Part shown: positions 28,457 through 38,833 of the stretch, one piece after another
Layout of the letters: every line of letters starts with the position of its first letter
Numbering within the stretch: the stretch's first letter is position 1
DNA from: Fuerstiella sp.
GTDB taxonomy: Bacteria > Planctomycetota > Planctomycetia > Planctomycetales > Planctomycetaceae
Length of the DNA stretch: 64,000 nt
Reading direction: 5' to 3'
NCBI GenBank assembly: GCA_014238335.1
Contig: JABABI010000014.1
Coordinates: 1-64,000 of the forward strand
Made by a program: the position numbers and the translations under genes
Notes under the pieces: model-generated
Told to the model about the DNA's origin: nothing
The model's database searches: none
What the model saw: the letters and a program-made list of their open reading frames with translations, nothing else

Positions 28457-29723
28457 TGCGGGCGATCCTCCGTTTGATGTTTTGCTGAACGACAACGAAG
28501 TCGATCACCGGAGCGAATACGTTGCCGAGCAGAATGGCCAGCATAATGCCTTCGGGAAACGCCGGGTTCAGAACGCGAACGGTCATGGCCATCATCCCAA
28601 CCAGAATTCCGTAGACCCAGCGGCCGGTATCCGTCATGGCGGCAGACACCGGGTCGGTGGCCATGAAGACAAGGCCAAAGGCCAGGCCGCCGGTACACAG
28701 ATGCCACAGCGGCGGGATCTGATACATCGCGTTTGTTGTGCTGTCGACGCTGTTAAGAACCGTGGCCAGCCCCATGGAACCGATCAGCACACCGAGCATG
28801 ATTCGCCATGAACCAACGCCGGTGGCAACCAGGAAAATGGCGCCCAGCAGGCACGCCAGCGTGGATGTTTCACCCATCGAACCGGGAACGAAACCGACAA
28901 AGGCCTGGGACAGACTGAGGTGTCCCAGTTGATCCTGCAGTACGTTCCTGAATGTTTCTCCGCCGGGTAATGCGTTCTGCACGTTGCTCATTGTGGTCAG
29001 GAGCGTCGGGCAACTGACGCCGTCCACAAGACCAGCCCACACTGTGGAGCCTGTGATCTGTATCGGATAGGCGAAGTACAGGAATGTTCGAGCTGTCAGT
29101 GCCGGGTTCAAAAAGTTCTTTCCGGTGCCGCCGAATATCTCCTTACCGATGACAACACCAAAACTGATGCCCAGAGCCACCTGCCACAGCGGGATTGTGG
29201 CGGGCAGCGTCAGCGGGAACAGCATGCCCGTGACCAGAAACCCTTCGTTCAAATCGTGTTTGCGGACACAACAGAAGATCACTTCCCATGTGCCGCCAAC
29301 GATGTTGGTCACCAGGAACACGGGAGCAAAGTACAGGGCCCCGAAGACGAAATTATAGAACAGATTTCCGCCGCTGTCAGGATCCCATCCCAGAAGGCCG
29401 ATCACAGAGGCACGCCAGCCCAACTGTGAAATGACATCGTCCGACGATACACCAGATTCGATGGCCTCTCTGACAACCTCGTTCGTCTGTGCCCCGGTAT
29501 TGTAGCAGGCCATCAGGATGCACGGCGTCAGGGCGAAGACGACCATGATCATCATTCGCTTCAGATCCATGCCATCGCGCACATGCGACGCGCCCTTGCT
29601 AACCTCACCAGGCGTGTACAGGAAGGTGTCCAGCGCTTCATAGATCGGATACAGCCGTTCCAGCTTTCCACCTTTGTGGAAGAGCGGCTCAATCTGATCC
29701 AGCTTGTCTCTCAGAAATTTCAT
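28446..29723 (-). CDS. nqrB: Na+-translocating NADH:quinone reductase subunit B
   Basis: MKFLRDKLDQIEPLFHKGGKLERLYPIYEALDTFLYTPG; FGGTGKNFLNPALTARTFLYFAYP; region equivalent to the FMN-Thr motif reads VDGVSCPTLL. Confidence 0.94.
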   Translation of the reverse strand: MKFLRDKLDQIEPLFHKGGKLERLYPIYEALDTFLYTPGEVSKGASHVRDGMDLKRMMIMVVFALTPCILMACYNTGAQTNEVVREAIESGVSSDDVISQLGWRASVIGLLGWDPDSGGNLFYNFVFGALYFAPVFLVTNIVGGTWEVIFCCVRKHDLNEGFLVTGMLFPLTLPATIPLWQVALGISFGVVIGKEIFGGTGKNFLNPALTARTFLYFAYPIQITGSTVWAGLVDGVSCPTLLTTMSNVQNALPGGETFRNVLQDQLGHLSLSQAFVGFVPGSMGETSTLACLLGAIFLVATGVGSWRIMLGVLIGSMGLATVLNSVDSTTNAMYQIPPLWHLCTGGLAFGLVFMATDPVSAAMTDTGRWVYGILVGMMAMTVRVLNPAFPEGIMLAILLGNVFAPVIDFVVVQQNIKRRIARNEP

Positions 29724-29745
29724 TCGGCCCCTCTTCGAGGGATTG

Positions 29746-29763
29746 TCTGAGCTAACGCTCAGA
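29746..29763. repeat. Hairpin in the nqrA-nqrB gap
   Basis: tctgagc-taac-gctcaga, 7-bp stem; a smaller ccctc-ttc-gaggg hairpin lies at 29729-29741. Confidence 0.8.
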
Positions 29764-29810
29764 GTGCTATTGAAAAACCGTAAGTGCAGTGAGTGAAGCT
29801 CTACGAGGCC

Positions 29811-31154
29811 TTACCCATCCAGTTCGATCTGTGTCAGGTTGTGTCGCAAAATCGGCCCATACTCATATTTGCCCGGGCACACGAATGTGCACAGACCCAG
29901 ATCGTCTTCATCAAGTTCCAGGCACCCCAGTGCCTGAGCCTGCTCTGTGTCGCCCACAATCAGCGATCGCAGCAGGAACGTGGGAATAATGTCCAGCGGC
30001 ATCACCTGCTCATACATGCCGATGGGCACCATGGCTCGCTTGCTGCCACCCGTGGAGGTATTAAAGGCGAATCGCTTCGCCTGACCCAAAGCTGACGTGA
30101 ACACCCGGCGGACAGAAAAACGATCGTTGCCAGGTGTCATCCAGCCCAGAAACTCACGTTCGTCACCCTCGGCAATCGCCGAAACCTGCAGATGGTAGCG
30201 GCCAAGATAGTTCGACGTACCGCGGACGGCGCGACCACTCAGCACGCTGCCCGAAATAATTCGATGTCTGCCTTCGGTCAGCTGTCCGGACAGAAGTTGC
30301 GACACACTTGCGCCAATTCGAGTGCGAATCAGTTGCGGCGTCGTCACCGAAGGGCCAGCGATGGAAATAACTCGCGACGGATCCAGTGTGCCGGTCACCA
30401 GCAGATGACCGACGGCGATCACGTCCTGATAGTTGATCGTCCAGACTGTGCGGCCGGGGCCGACGGGGTCCAGAAAGTGAATGTGCGTCCCTGGTAAGCC
30501 GGCAGGATGTGGCCCTTCAAATTCTGCCACCTGCACCTGGGGATGCTCGTCTGCGGGCAGCGGCTGAGCCGGTCGACGGCAGACGAATACCTTGCCGTCT
30601 GTAAGTTTTGTCAGGGCGATAATTCCCGCCCGAAAATCACGTTCTCGTTCACGAATTAGCGGAACAGCATCGGCGGCCAGTGGATTTGTGTCGAGCGCCT
30701 GCACGAAAATGGAACGTGGTACCGAACCGACGGCGGGAACTTTGCTGTAAGGCCGTGTGCGAAGAGAGGTCCAAAGTCCGCTCGTGGACAGCAATTCACT
30801 GACCGCCTGGCGGGAGACGGCTTCAAAATCACCTGCACCGGACGCTGAGAATTCAACAGCCTCATCCCCATCCACCTCAATCACCATCGACTGGAAGGCT
30901 CGTCGATCACCCCGGTTGACTTCGGACACTGTGCCGCACGCCGGGGCGGTGTATGTGACTCCCTCGGTTTTCTTGTCTGTGAACAGCGGTTGTCCAAGTT
31001 TTACACGATCGCCAGGGGAAACCAGCATCGTTGGTTTCATGCCCAGGTAGTCTGACGCGACCAGGGCAACTTTGCTGATTGCTGGTCCTTGAGCAACGGA
31101 TTGTGCGGGCTCGCCCGTTATCGGGATGTCGAGTCCTTTGGTGATTCGATGCAT
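29811..31154 (-). CDS. nqrA: Na+-translocating NADH:quinone reductase subunit A
   Basis: [47 protein letters not shown]; start placed at 31154 rather than at the upstream ORF start. Confidence 0.93.
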   Translation of the reverse strand: MHRITKGLDIPITGEPAQSVAQGPAISKVALVASDYLGMKPTMLVSPGDRVKLGQPLFTDKKTEGVTYTAPACGTVSEVNRGDRRAFQSMVIEVDGDEAVEFSASGAGDFEAVSRQAVSELLSTSGLWTSLRTRPYSKVPAVGSVPRSIFVQALDTNPLAADAVPLIRERERDFRAGIIALTKLTDGKVFVCRRPAQPLPADEHPQVQVAEFEGPHPAGLPGTHIHFLDPVGPGRTVWTINYQDVIAVGHLLVTGTLDPSRVISIAGPSVTTPQLIRTRIGASVSQLLSGQLTEGRHRIISGSVLSGRAVRGTSNYLGRYHLQVSAIAEGDEREFLGWMTPGNDRFSVRRVFTSALGQAKRFAFNTSTGGSKRAMVPIGMYEQVMPLDIIPTFLLRSLIVGDTEQAQALGCLELDEDDLGLCTFVCPGKYEYGPILRHNLTQIELDG

Positions 31155-31625
31155 TCGAGTGTGACAATCCGATCGGGCAGACAGGCAGCGGGAATCAGCC
31201 AGAAAGAAACAGAACGCACTGCAGTTTTTGCGAACCCGCAGAAACGGCTGCGGCAGACCGACGCGATGTCGTGGCAAACCCAGAAAACACACAGCACTCG
31301 TTGTGTTCAGAATCGCACGCTACCTCGTGTTATTGTTTTCGGCGATATCTTAGTGGTCACTCAATCTTTTGGAAGCCTTTTGAGGCTAGCTGACACGCTG
31401 CTCGACAAGGCCAAACATCGTTCTCGATGGCAGGAATGGATATTCTCAGGCTCAGCGGACCAGGATTGCGACGTCGCTACGAAGACGTCCGGAGCGAGAG
31501 TCGGGTTCGGCCGAAGACCAGTTTGAATTCACCGCTGCGAATCTGAAGCGGCACACCGTTATCGACCACCCGGAAACATGACGCTCTGAGGTGCGTCTGT
31601 CATCGTCCCACCTGAGACGATCCGG

Positions 31626-33047
31626 CTACTTCTTTCGCTTGGCACGGAAGAAGTGGGTTGGTTGGCCGATGGCACTTTCAGCGGCTTCCATGATTGTCTC
31701 GGACAACGTTGGGTGGGCGTGGATTGAGTCTGCCAGATCACGAGCGGTGGCTCCCATTTCGATCGCGATGACAGCCTCGGCAATCATTTCTCCGGCACCA
31801 GGCCCCACAATGCCCACACCAATCACCCGTTGCTTCTTAGGCTCCACCAGGATCTTCGTGATGCCTTCTGTACGTCCCAGCGTTTGTGCTCTTCCGGAGG
31901 CCGCCCACGGAAACCGGTGCGCCGTGTATTCAAGCCCCTCAGCCTTCGCTTCTGACTCTGTTTTACCAGCCCATGCAAGTTCCGGGTCCGTGAACACGAC
32001 CGCGGGAATGGCGATGTTGTCAAACTCGGCCGGTTCGCCCAGTAGGGTGTCAACGGCCACCTTAGCTTCTCGCGTTGCCTTATGAGCCAGCATGGGCTCG
32101 CCGGCAATGTCGCCGATGGCCAGTATTTTTGCGTCAGCGGTGCGCTGGTTGCGATCGATCTTGATGAAGCCCTGTTCGTCGATTTCCACCTGCGTGTTTT
32201 CCAGACCACAGTTGCGGCTGTTCGGTCGTCGGCCGATGGACACCAGAACACGATTGAAAGTGAGCTCGGGATCAACGCCTTCGCCCTCAAGGCTGGCCAC
32301 AATTCCAGAGTCAGCGGCGTTCAGTTTCGCCACCTTCGTATTCACGTGAATAGCAAAAAACTGCTCGGTCAATCGCTTGCGCAGCGGACTCACCAGATCA
32401 CGGTCGGCACCGGGCAGCAGCCCGGGCGACATTTCCACGACCGTTACTTCGGAACCGAGGGCGGCATACACGGAACCCATCTCAAGGCCAATGTAGCCTC
32501 CGCCCACGACCAGCAGCCGGTCCGGGACATCCTTCAATTCCAGCGCCCCGGTGGAGTCCATTACCCGGTCGTCGCCGATATCGAAGAACGGCGGCATCGT
32601 TGGAATCGAGCCGACCGCCACGATGCAATTGTCAAAGCTTACCGTGGAAACAACGCCGTCAGTGGACTTAAGTTCCAGAGTTGAAGAATCGGTGAAGGTG
32701 CCTCGTGCCTTGATCAACTCGACGCCACGAGCCTTGCACAGTCCTTCGATCCCGCCGCACAGTGAACCCACCACGTTGTTTTTGAAATCCCGCAGCCTGT
32801 CGAGATCGATTTCCGGTGCCTGAAACGTGACGCCCCAGTGGGCCGCTTCCTGGGATTCGTTGATTAGTTTCGCAATGTGCAGCAGTGCTTTTGACGGAAT
32901 GCAGCCTCGGTTCAGGCACACGCCGCCGGGCTGTTTGCCTTCATCGACAAGGATGACCTGCATGCCGTGGTCCGCAGCTGCAAATGCCGCCGGATACCCT
33001 CCGGGACCACCGCCAAGAACGACAAGTTGAGCGTGTTTATCTGCCAT
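31626..33047 (-). CDS. lpd: Dihydrolipoyl dehydrogenase (E3)
   Basis: [17 protein letters not shown] redox-active disulfide; FAD/NAD Rossmann motifs; HAHPTLSE C-terminal active-site motif. Confidence 0.93.
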   Translation of the reverse strand: MADKHAQLVVLGGGPGGYPAAFAAADHGMQVILVDEGKQPGGVCLNRGCIPSKALLHIAKLINESQEAAHWGVTFQAPEIDLDRLRDFKNNVVGSLCGGIEGLCKARGVELIKARGTFTDSSTLELKSTDGVVSTVSFDNCIVAVGSIPTMPPFFDIGDDRVMDSTGALELKDVPDRLLVVGGGYIGLEMGSVYAALGSEVTVVEMSPGLLPGADRDLVSPLRKRLTEQFFAIHVNTKVAKLNAADSGIVASLEGEGVDPELTFNRVLVSIGRRPNSRNCGLENTQVEIDEQGFIKIDRNQRTADAKILAIGDIAGEPMLAHKATREAKVAVDTLLGEPAEFDNIAIPAVVFTDPELAWAGKTESEAKAEGLEYTAHRFPWAASGRAQTLGRTEGITKILVEPKKQRVIGVGIVGPGAGEMIAEAVIAIEMGATARDLADSIHAHPTLSETIMEAAESAIGQPTHFFRAKRKK

Positions 33048-33053
33048 TGGTAA

Positions 33054-34685
33054 TCAAAATAGTTCAAAGAAGTTCGTCAGGCTGCCGGAAAGTTTCACGA
33101 TAAACCGGGCCGCATCGGCCCCATTGATGGCTCGATGGTCATACGACATCGACAGCGGAAGCATCAGCCGCTCAACGATTTTGCCTTCTTCCATCTGCAG
33201 CACCTTCTGGCCTCGTGACATGCCCAGTATGGCGACTTCCGGATGATTCACGATCGGGGTGAAGGACGTGCCTCCGATGCCGCCAAGATTTGTGATCGTG
33301 AAAGACGCCCCCTGCATGTCTTCGTTCTTAAGTTTCCGTTCCCGCGCCTTCAACGCCAGTTCGGTTAGTTCCGCAGCCACCTGCAGGACGTTCTTCTGAT
33401 CGCAGTTGCGAATGACGGGAACCACCAGTCCGTTGGGCGTATCGACGGCTACGCCGATGTGATAGTACTTTTTCAGGACCAGTTCGCCGGACGCCAGATT
33501 GATGCTGGAATTGACTTTCGGAAACGTTCGCAGTGCTCCCACGACGGCCTTGATCATAATGGCGGTCATCGTGATTTTGGGAGACTTGGGATTGTCTTTG
33601 ACGTAACGTTTGCGTGCGGATTCCAGTTCTGTGATATCCGCCTGATTATGTTGTGTGACATGCGGAATTGTGATCCATGCCGCATGCAGATTCGCTGCAG
33701 CCGTCCGCGAGATTTTATTCAGTGGCTGTTTTTCGATCGGCCCGAATTTGCTGAAGTCAGGCAGTGGTGCAGCAGCAACTCCCATGCTGGCGGAACCACT
33801 GGCAACTGCCGCGGTTTGAGCCAGCCGGTTTCGAACGAAGCCTTCGATGTCCTCGATTACAATGCGACCACCTTTGGCAGAGCCCTGCACCTGATGGAGG
33901 CCCACACCCAGTTTACGAGCCATTCGCCGCGTCGCCGGGCCAGCCGGAGCGGGGGGCCGCCGATCTGTCGAAGAATTTGTCGTGACGGCCGCTGCGGGAG
34001 ATGCCACGCGCCCTGGTGCCGCGGGCGTTTCAGTTGTCGTTGAGGGCGTTGCTGCCGTCGCGGTGGATTCCGCAGCAGAAAAAACTTCAAGAGTAACCAG
34101 CGGCTCTCCTACGTTCACCGTTTGGCCGGCGGCAACATGGATGGCCTTGATCGTTCCGGAATCAGGACAGTCGATTTCTGCAACCGACTTATCCGTTTCT
34201 GCCTCGCAGATTACGTCTCCGGCACTAATCACGTCGCCGACTGACACCAGTACTTCTGCGATATCGACGGAGACAACGCCTTCAGCGACTTCCGGCAACG
34301 AAATCTCGACCTCGAATTTTTCGCCATCTGCGGGCGCCGCAACGGGCTCAGCAGACGAGCCGGACTGAGGTGCCGCAGCGTTGTCCGTTTGGCTTGTTTC
34401 TGCATCTGATGGCTCAGATTCAGTTTCCGGTGGCGGAGCAGTTTCGCCCGCTGTTTCAAGCAGCACCAAAGGAGCACCGATGGCGACGGTCTGTCCGGGC
34501 GCAACCAGAAGTTTTGTGATTGTACCGTTGTACGGGCAGTCCACCTCAGCTACGGACTTGTCTGTTTCCACTTCGCAGATGACTGCGCCGGCTTCAATCG
34601 TGTCGCCTTCCGCGACAAGAATCTCCGCAATGTCGACCGACTCGATACCTTCAGCAACTGCAGGCAGTTTGAATTCAATGGCCAT
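33054..34685 (-). CDS. aceF: Pyruvate dehydrogenase E2, dihydrolipoamide acetyltransferase with two lipoyl domains
   Basis: Two ETDKSVAE(V/I)DCP lipoyl motifs; peripheral-subunit-binding domain; catalytic SYDHRAINGADAARF. Confidence 0.93.
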   Translation of the reverse strand: MAIEFKLPAVAEGIESVDIAEILVAEGDTIEAGAVICEVETDKSVAEVDCPYNGTITKLLVAPGQTVAIGAPLVLLETAGETAPPPETESEPSDAETSQTDNAAAPQSGSSAEPVAAPADGEKFEVEISLPEVAEGVVSVDIAEVLVSVGDVISAGDVICEAETDKSVAEIDCPDSGTIKAIHVAAGQTVNVGEPLVTLEVFSAAESTATAATPSTTTETPAAPGRVASPAAAVTTNSSTDRRPPAPAGPATRRMARKLGVGLHQVQGSAKGGRIVIEDIEGFVRNRLAQTAAVASGSASMGVAAAPLPDFSKFGPIEKQPLNKISRTAAANLHAAWITIPHVTQHNQADITELESARKRYVKDNPKSPKITMTAIMIKAVVGALRTFPKVNSSINLASGELVLKKYYHIGVAVDTPNGLVVPVIRNCDQKNVLQVAAELTELALKARERKLKNEDMQGASFTITNLGGIGGTSFTPIVNHPEVAILGMSRGQKVLQMEEGKIVERLMLPLSMSYDHRAINGADAARFIVKLSGSLTNFFELF

Positions 34686-34797
34686 AGTTGTTGTTACTCA
34701 CAGTCACTCATGGGTCAGATAACGTCTGACCGAAGTCGAAATCGTTCGTTTCTGCTCAATCCATTGTCTGCGACTACAGTCAGACGGCAGCCTCATC

Positions 34798-37500
34798 CTA
34801 GGCGTCAACCGGGAACACGGCTTCGGAGTCGATTTTCAGTTGTTCGAGTGCTTTCGGAAGTTCGTCTACGTCATAAGCCCCAAGGCGAGCCATTCCCTGC
34901 AGCGCCGCAAACGCAGTCGATTCACCGTCAATGCGGAAGTGCCGTCGCAGCTCTTCACGAGTCTCACTGCGGCCGAATCCGTCCGTGCCCAGCACAGTAT
35001 ATTCGCCAGGAATCCATTGGCGAATCTGATCGGCCACGAGCCGCACGTTATCGCTGGTGGAAATGAACGGGCCGGTCACGTCTTCCAGGATTAGCTCAAG
35101 ATAGCTTGCCTGAGGTGTCTGCGCAGGATGCAGGTCATTCCAGTGCTGACACGCCATCGCGTCCCGCCGCAGCTCGCTGTAGCTGGTGACGCTCCACACG
35201 TCTGAACCGATTCCGAACTGGTCCTTCAGGATTTGCTGCGCTGCCAGGGCGCTGCGAAGAATCGGGCCACTACCCATCAACTGTGGACGATGTTCCTGTC
35301 CTTCATTGCTGTCTGTGCTGTTGTAACGATACATGCCCTTGATGATGGCGTCTGCAATTCCGTCAATTTCCGGCATGGCGGGCTGCGGATAAGTTTCGTT
35401 GTAGACGCTCAGGTAATAGAAGATTTCTTCGCCATCTGCGTACATTCGACGCAGGCCTTCCTGCACAACGACCGCAAGTTCGTAACCCCACGCCGGGTCA
35501 TACGCGCGGAGGGTTGGCACGGTCGTCGCCATCAGCTGGCTGTGTCCGTCTTCGTGCTGCAGGCCTTCGCCGTTTAACGTCGTTCGTCCTGATGTTCCCC
35601 CGCACAGAAAACCTTTGCAGCGAGTATCCGCCGCACACCAGATCAGATCTCCGACTCGCTGAAAACCGAACATTGAATAGTAAACGTAGAACGGAATCAT
35701 GTTCGTGCCGAGATTCGCATACGAAGACCCTGCTGCGATGAACGAACTCATGGCCCCCGCTTCGTTGATCCCTTCTTCCAGCAGCTGACCGTCTTTAGCT
35801 TCCTTGTAATACTGCATCGTGCTGCGGTCTACGGGTTCGTACAGTTGTCCCTTGCTGGAATAGATCCCTATCTGCTTGAACAGGTCTTCCATGCCGAAGG
35901 TTCTGGCTTCGTCGGGTATGATCGGTACAAGGCGTTCGCCACAGCCCCTGTGCCGCACCAGGCCTCGCAGGATCTGCCCCAGCGTTCCCGTGGTCGAGCC
36001 ATCGTCGCCATCGCTGCCTGGCAGTAATCCTTTGGCCTGAAAGATTCTGTCGTCCAGCGCCGGCACGTCGAGCCGCTCTTCAGTCGGCCGACGTTCGGGC
36101 ACGAATCCTCCCAAAGCCTCGCGCTGCCGTCGCAGGTAAACCATTTCCGGACTGTCTTCCGCCGGTTTGTAGAATGGAAGGTTATCGATATCCTCGTCGC
36201 TGATGGGGATGGCGAACTTCGTGCGAAAGTTTCGCAGTTCGTCTTCATTGATCTTCTTCGTGTTGTGCGCGATGTTGCGACCTTCGCCTGCTTCTCCCAG
36301 ACCGTAGCCCTTGACGGTTTTTGCCAGAATCACCGTCGGAGCCCCCTTGTGGTTCACGGCAGCGTGATACGCTGTGTACACCTTCTCAGGGTCGTGACCG
36401 CCTCGACGAATCTTCTGCATCATTTCATCGGACAGGTGTTCCACCATTTTCAGCACGTCCGGATCGGCACCGAAAAAGTGGTTGCGAATGTACTCGCCGG
36501 ATTCAACCGTGTATTTTTGATATTGTCCGTCGACGACTTCGCCCATACGTTTGACGAGCTTTCCGTCTTCGTCCGCGTTCAGCAGCGGATCCCAGTCGCC
36601 ACCCCAGATGACCTTGATGACGTTCCAGCCAGCTCCTCGGAAGGCGGCCTCCAGTTCCTGAATAATCTTACCGTTGCCGCGAACAGGGCCGTCCAGTCGC
36701 TGCAGATTGCAGTTGATCACCCAGGTTAGATTGTCCAGTTTTTCTCGAGAAGCCAGCGTTAGTGCACCAAGGCTTTCCGGTTCATCACATTCGCCGTCCC
36801 CCAGAAAGGCCCAGACTCGCGATTTCGATGTGTCCAACAGGCCTCGGTGTTCCATGTACCTCAGGAATCGAGCGTGATAAATGGAGCAGATCGGACCGAG
36901 CCCCATGGACACTGTGGGAAACTGCCAGAAGTTTGGCATCAGCCAGGGATGCGGGTAACTGGATAGTCCGACGCCCGCTGGCAGTTCGCGACGGAAGTTT
37001 TCCAGGTGCGATTCGTCCAGTCGGCCTTCCAAGTAAGCTCGTGCATACATCCCGGGCGAGGCGTGTCCCTGAAAGTACACCATATCCCCGGTGTGCTGTT
37101 CCGAGTGCCCGTGAAAGAAATGGTTCTGTGCCACTTCATACAGCGTCGCGGCAGATGCGAACGTTGAAATATGGCCGCCAATGCCGTCGAAGTTCTTGTT
37201 ACCTCGCACCACCATCGCCATCGCATTCCAGCGAACGATGCTTTTAATGCGGCGTTCAAGGGCCAGATCACCTGGAAACCGAGTCTGATCTGAGTGGTGG
37301 ATCGTATTGATGTACGGAGTATTAGCGGTAAACGGCAGCTTTACTCCGCGTTGGTATGCACGCTCCTGCAGATGGATGAGCAGTTCGCTCAGACGTTCCG
37401 GGCCGTAACGGTGAAGGACGTCCTCCAGCGAATCCAACCACTCGTTCATTTCCTCGGAGTCAATCTCCGAAGTCTTGTCCACCGAAGCCCGGTCCGCCAT
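34798..37500 (-). CDS. aceE: Pyruvate dehydrogenase E1 component, homodimeric type
   Basis: 900 aa; GHASPGMYARAYLEGRL, GDGECDEPESLGALTLASREKLDNL (ThDP), TDGFGRSETREELR. Confidence 0.95.
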   Translation of the reverse strand: MADRASVDKTSEIDSEEMNEWLDSLEDVLHRYGPERLSELLIHLQERAYQRGVKLPFTANTPYINTIHHSDQTRFPGDLALERRIKSIVRWNAMAMVVRGNKNFDGIGGHISTFASAATLYEVAQNHFFHGHSEQHTGDMVYFQGHASPGMYARAYLEGRLDESHLENFRRELPAGVGLSSYPHPWLMPNFWQFPTVSMGLGPICSIYHARFLRYMEHRGLLDTSKSRVWAFLGDGECDEPESLGALTLASREKLDNLTWVINCNLQRLDGPVRGNGKIIQELEAAFRGAGWNVIKVIWGGDWDPLLNADEDGKLVKRMGEVVDGQYQKYTVESGEYIRNHFFGADPDVLKMVEHLSDEMMQKIRRGGHDPEKVYTAYHAAVNHKGAPTVILAKTVKGYGLGEAGEGRNIAHNTKKINEDELRNFRTKFAIPISDEDIDNLPFYKPAEDSPEMVYLRRQREALGGFVPERRPTEERLDVPALDDRIFQAKGLLPGSDGDDGSTTGTLGQILRGLVRHRGCGERLVPIIPDEARTFGMEDLFKQIGIYSSKGQLYEPVDRSTMQYYKEAKDGQLLEEGINEAGAMSSFIAAGSSYANLGTNMIPFYVYYSMFGFQRVGDLIWCAADTRCKGFLCGGTSGRTTLNGEGLQHEDGHSQLMATTVPTLRAYDPAWGYELAVVVQEGLRRMYADGEEIFYYLSVYNETYPQPAMPEIDGIADAIIKGMYRYNSTDSNEGQEHRPQLMGSGPILRSALAAQQILKDQFGIGSDVWSVTSYSELRRDAMACQHWNDLHPAQTPQASYLELILEDVTGPFISTSDNVRLVADQIRQWIPGEYTVLGTDGFGRSETREELRRHFRIDGESTAFAALQGMARLGAYDVDELPKALEQLKIDSEAVFPVDA

Positions 37501-38277
37501 TTGTATCCCCGCGTTCAGGACTGCTGTCTGCAGCCCGCTACTATTTCACTTCGAGACGCTTTCCGGATGCATGCTTAGTCTGACAGCGTCACCCTGTCCC
37601 AAACTTCGCAACTCCAAACTCACACGTGTTGCGCGCGTTTGTCAGCTGAAGACGATATTTCGCCATCGCAGCGACGTGATATTCTGGCCGCAAATAGTGC
37701 TTATGTCGTAATTTGCGCCGACTTTCTAAACACTGGACACAGAAAATCTGCAGTGGGAGATACACACAGCCATCCCGCCTGCTCCAGTCACACTCACATG
37801 ACCGATGGAGTCAGGAGACTCAGGCTGCAGCAGATCGCCCAAAGGCACGGGATTGTAAGGAGTTATGGCAGCAACAATCAATCCGCGGTTGAAAAACTGC
37901 CGTGTACAGCAGTGAATCCCGCCGCTGAGAACACCCCGTACTGTTTCCGGACGCTGCCACAACAGAAAAGGATCCTGGTCCCCCACGGGCATTCTTACAT
38001 CGTTGCCGGGTGCGGCGCCGGCCGGACCCGGGATTCCGGCGGTGCGTACTGGAAGGACTCGGCGCTTGGGTGGCCGACGGAAAACGCGAGTTGTCGTGCG
38101 AAAATCAAGACTGGGGGCAGGCACGATCGTCTCGTGGACGGCTGATCTCCCAACATTCATTCGCAGATCAAAGATCCTGCCGGCGCATAGAAAGAACGCC
38201 GAGGGCCTGAGAGACCCTCCGCGTCCAGTTTCATGCCGCGAAATTCCAATGAAGGACTTTGGCAGAATGTTTGGTGC

Positions 38278-38475
38278 TCAGACTACTCGCACGTTTTCAG
38301 CGCGGGGGCCCTTAGGTCCCTGACCGACGTTGTACGATACCTGCTGTCCTTCGCGCAGTTCGTCGAATCGCACGTCTTCAAGTGCTGAGCTGTGAAAGAA
38401 CATGTCCTTTCCCGTGCCGTCCTCGATGAAACCAAACCCCTTGTCAGTGATTCGTTTGATTGTCCCTTCTGCCAT
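38278..38475 (-). CDS. Cold-shock domain protein
   Basis: MAEGTIKRITDKGFGFIEDGTGKDMFFHSSAL: CSD RNP1/RNP2 motifs. Confidence 0.92.
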   Translation of the reverse strand: MAEGTIKRITDKGFGFIEDGTGKDMFFHSSALEDVRFDELREGQQVSYNVGQGPKGPRAENVRVV

Positions 38476-38587
38476 GTCTGTAACCCAATACTTGCAAGAT
38501 TGTCGGTAGTCACTGGTACGTGAAACATTTCGCGCAACAATGATCAGCCTAAGATTGTTCGTGTTGTCGCACAGGAAGTGCTGCGTG

Positions 38588-38770
38588 TCAATTTGCTGCG
38601 TTACGAATATTCGCTTCTGCAATCAACGATTGCGGGCCCTCACTGGTGTCGATTCCCTGTTTCCGCTGCGTACGGCGGGCCCTTTTGGCTTCGGCCTTCG
38701 CTTTTTTATCCATTTCGCGTTTGCGTTTTTCGTAGGTGTTTTGATTTTGTGCGATGGTTTCTCTCCCCAT
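38588..38770 (-). CDS. 60-aa Lys/Arg-rich protein of unknown function
   Basis: MGRETIAQNQNTYEKRKREMDKKAKAEAKRARRTQRKQGID...; sits co-directionally between rhlE and the cold-shock gene. Confidence 0.55.
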   Translation of the reverse strand: MGRETIAQNQNTYEKRKREMDKKAKAEAKRARRTQRKQGIDTSEGPQSLIAEANIRNAAN

Positions 38771-38833
38771 TTCTCCGAAAAATCGGTTCTTGTGATGTGA
38801 TTTCTAACCGCAAAAGTAACATTTGGATAGTCG

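Noticed and set aside
37639-38145. 168-aa plus-strand and 144-aa minus-strand ORFs in the aceE-cold-shock gap
   Set aside because: Mutually overlapping, low-information composition and no motif; treated as intergenic. A small RNA here cannot be excluded by eye.
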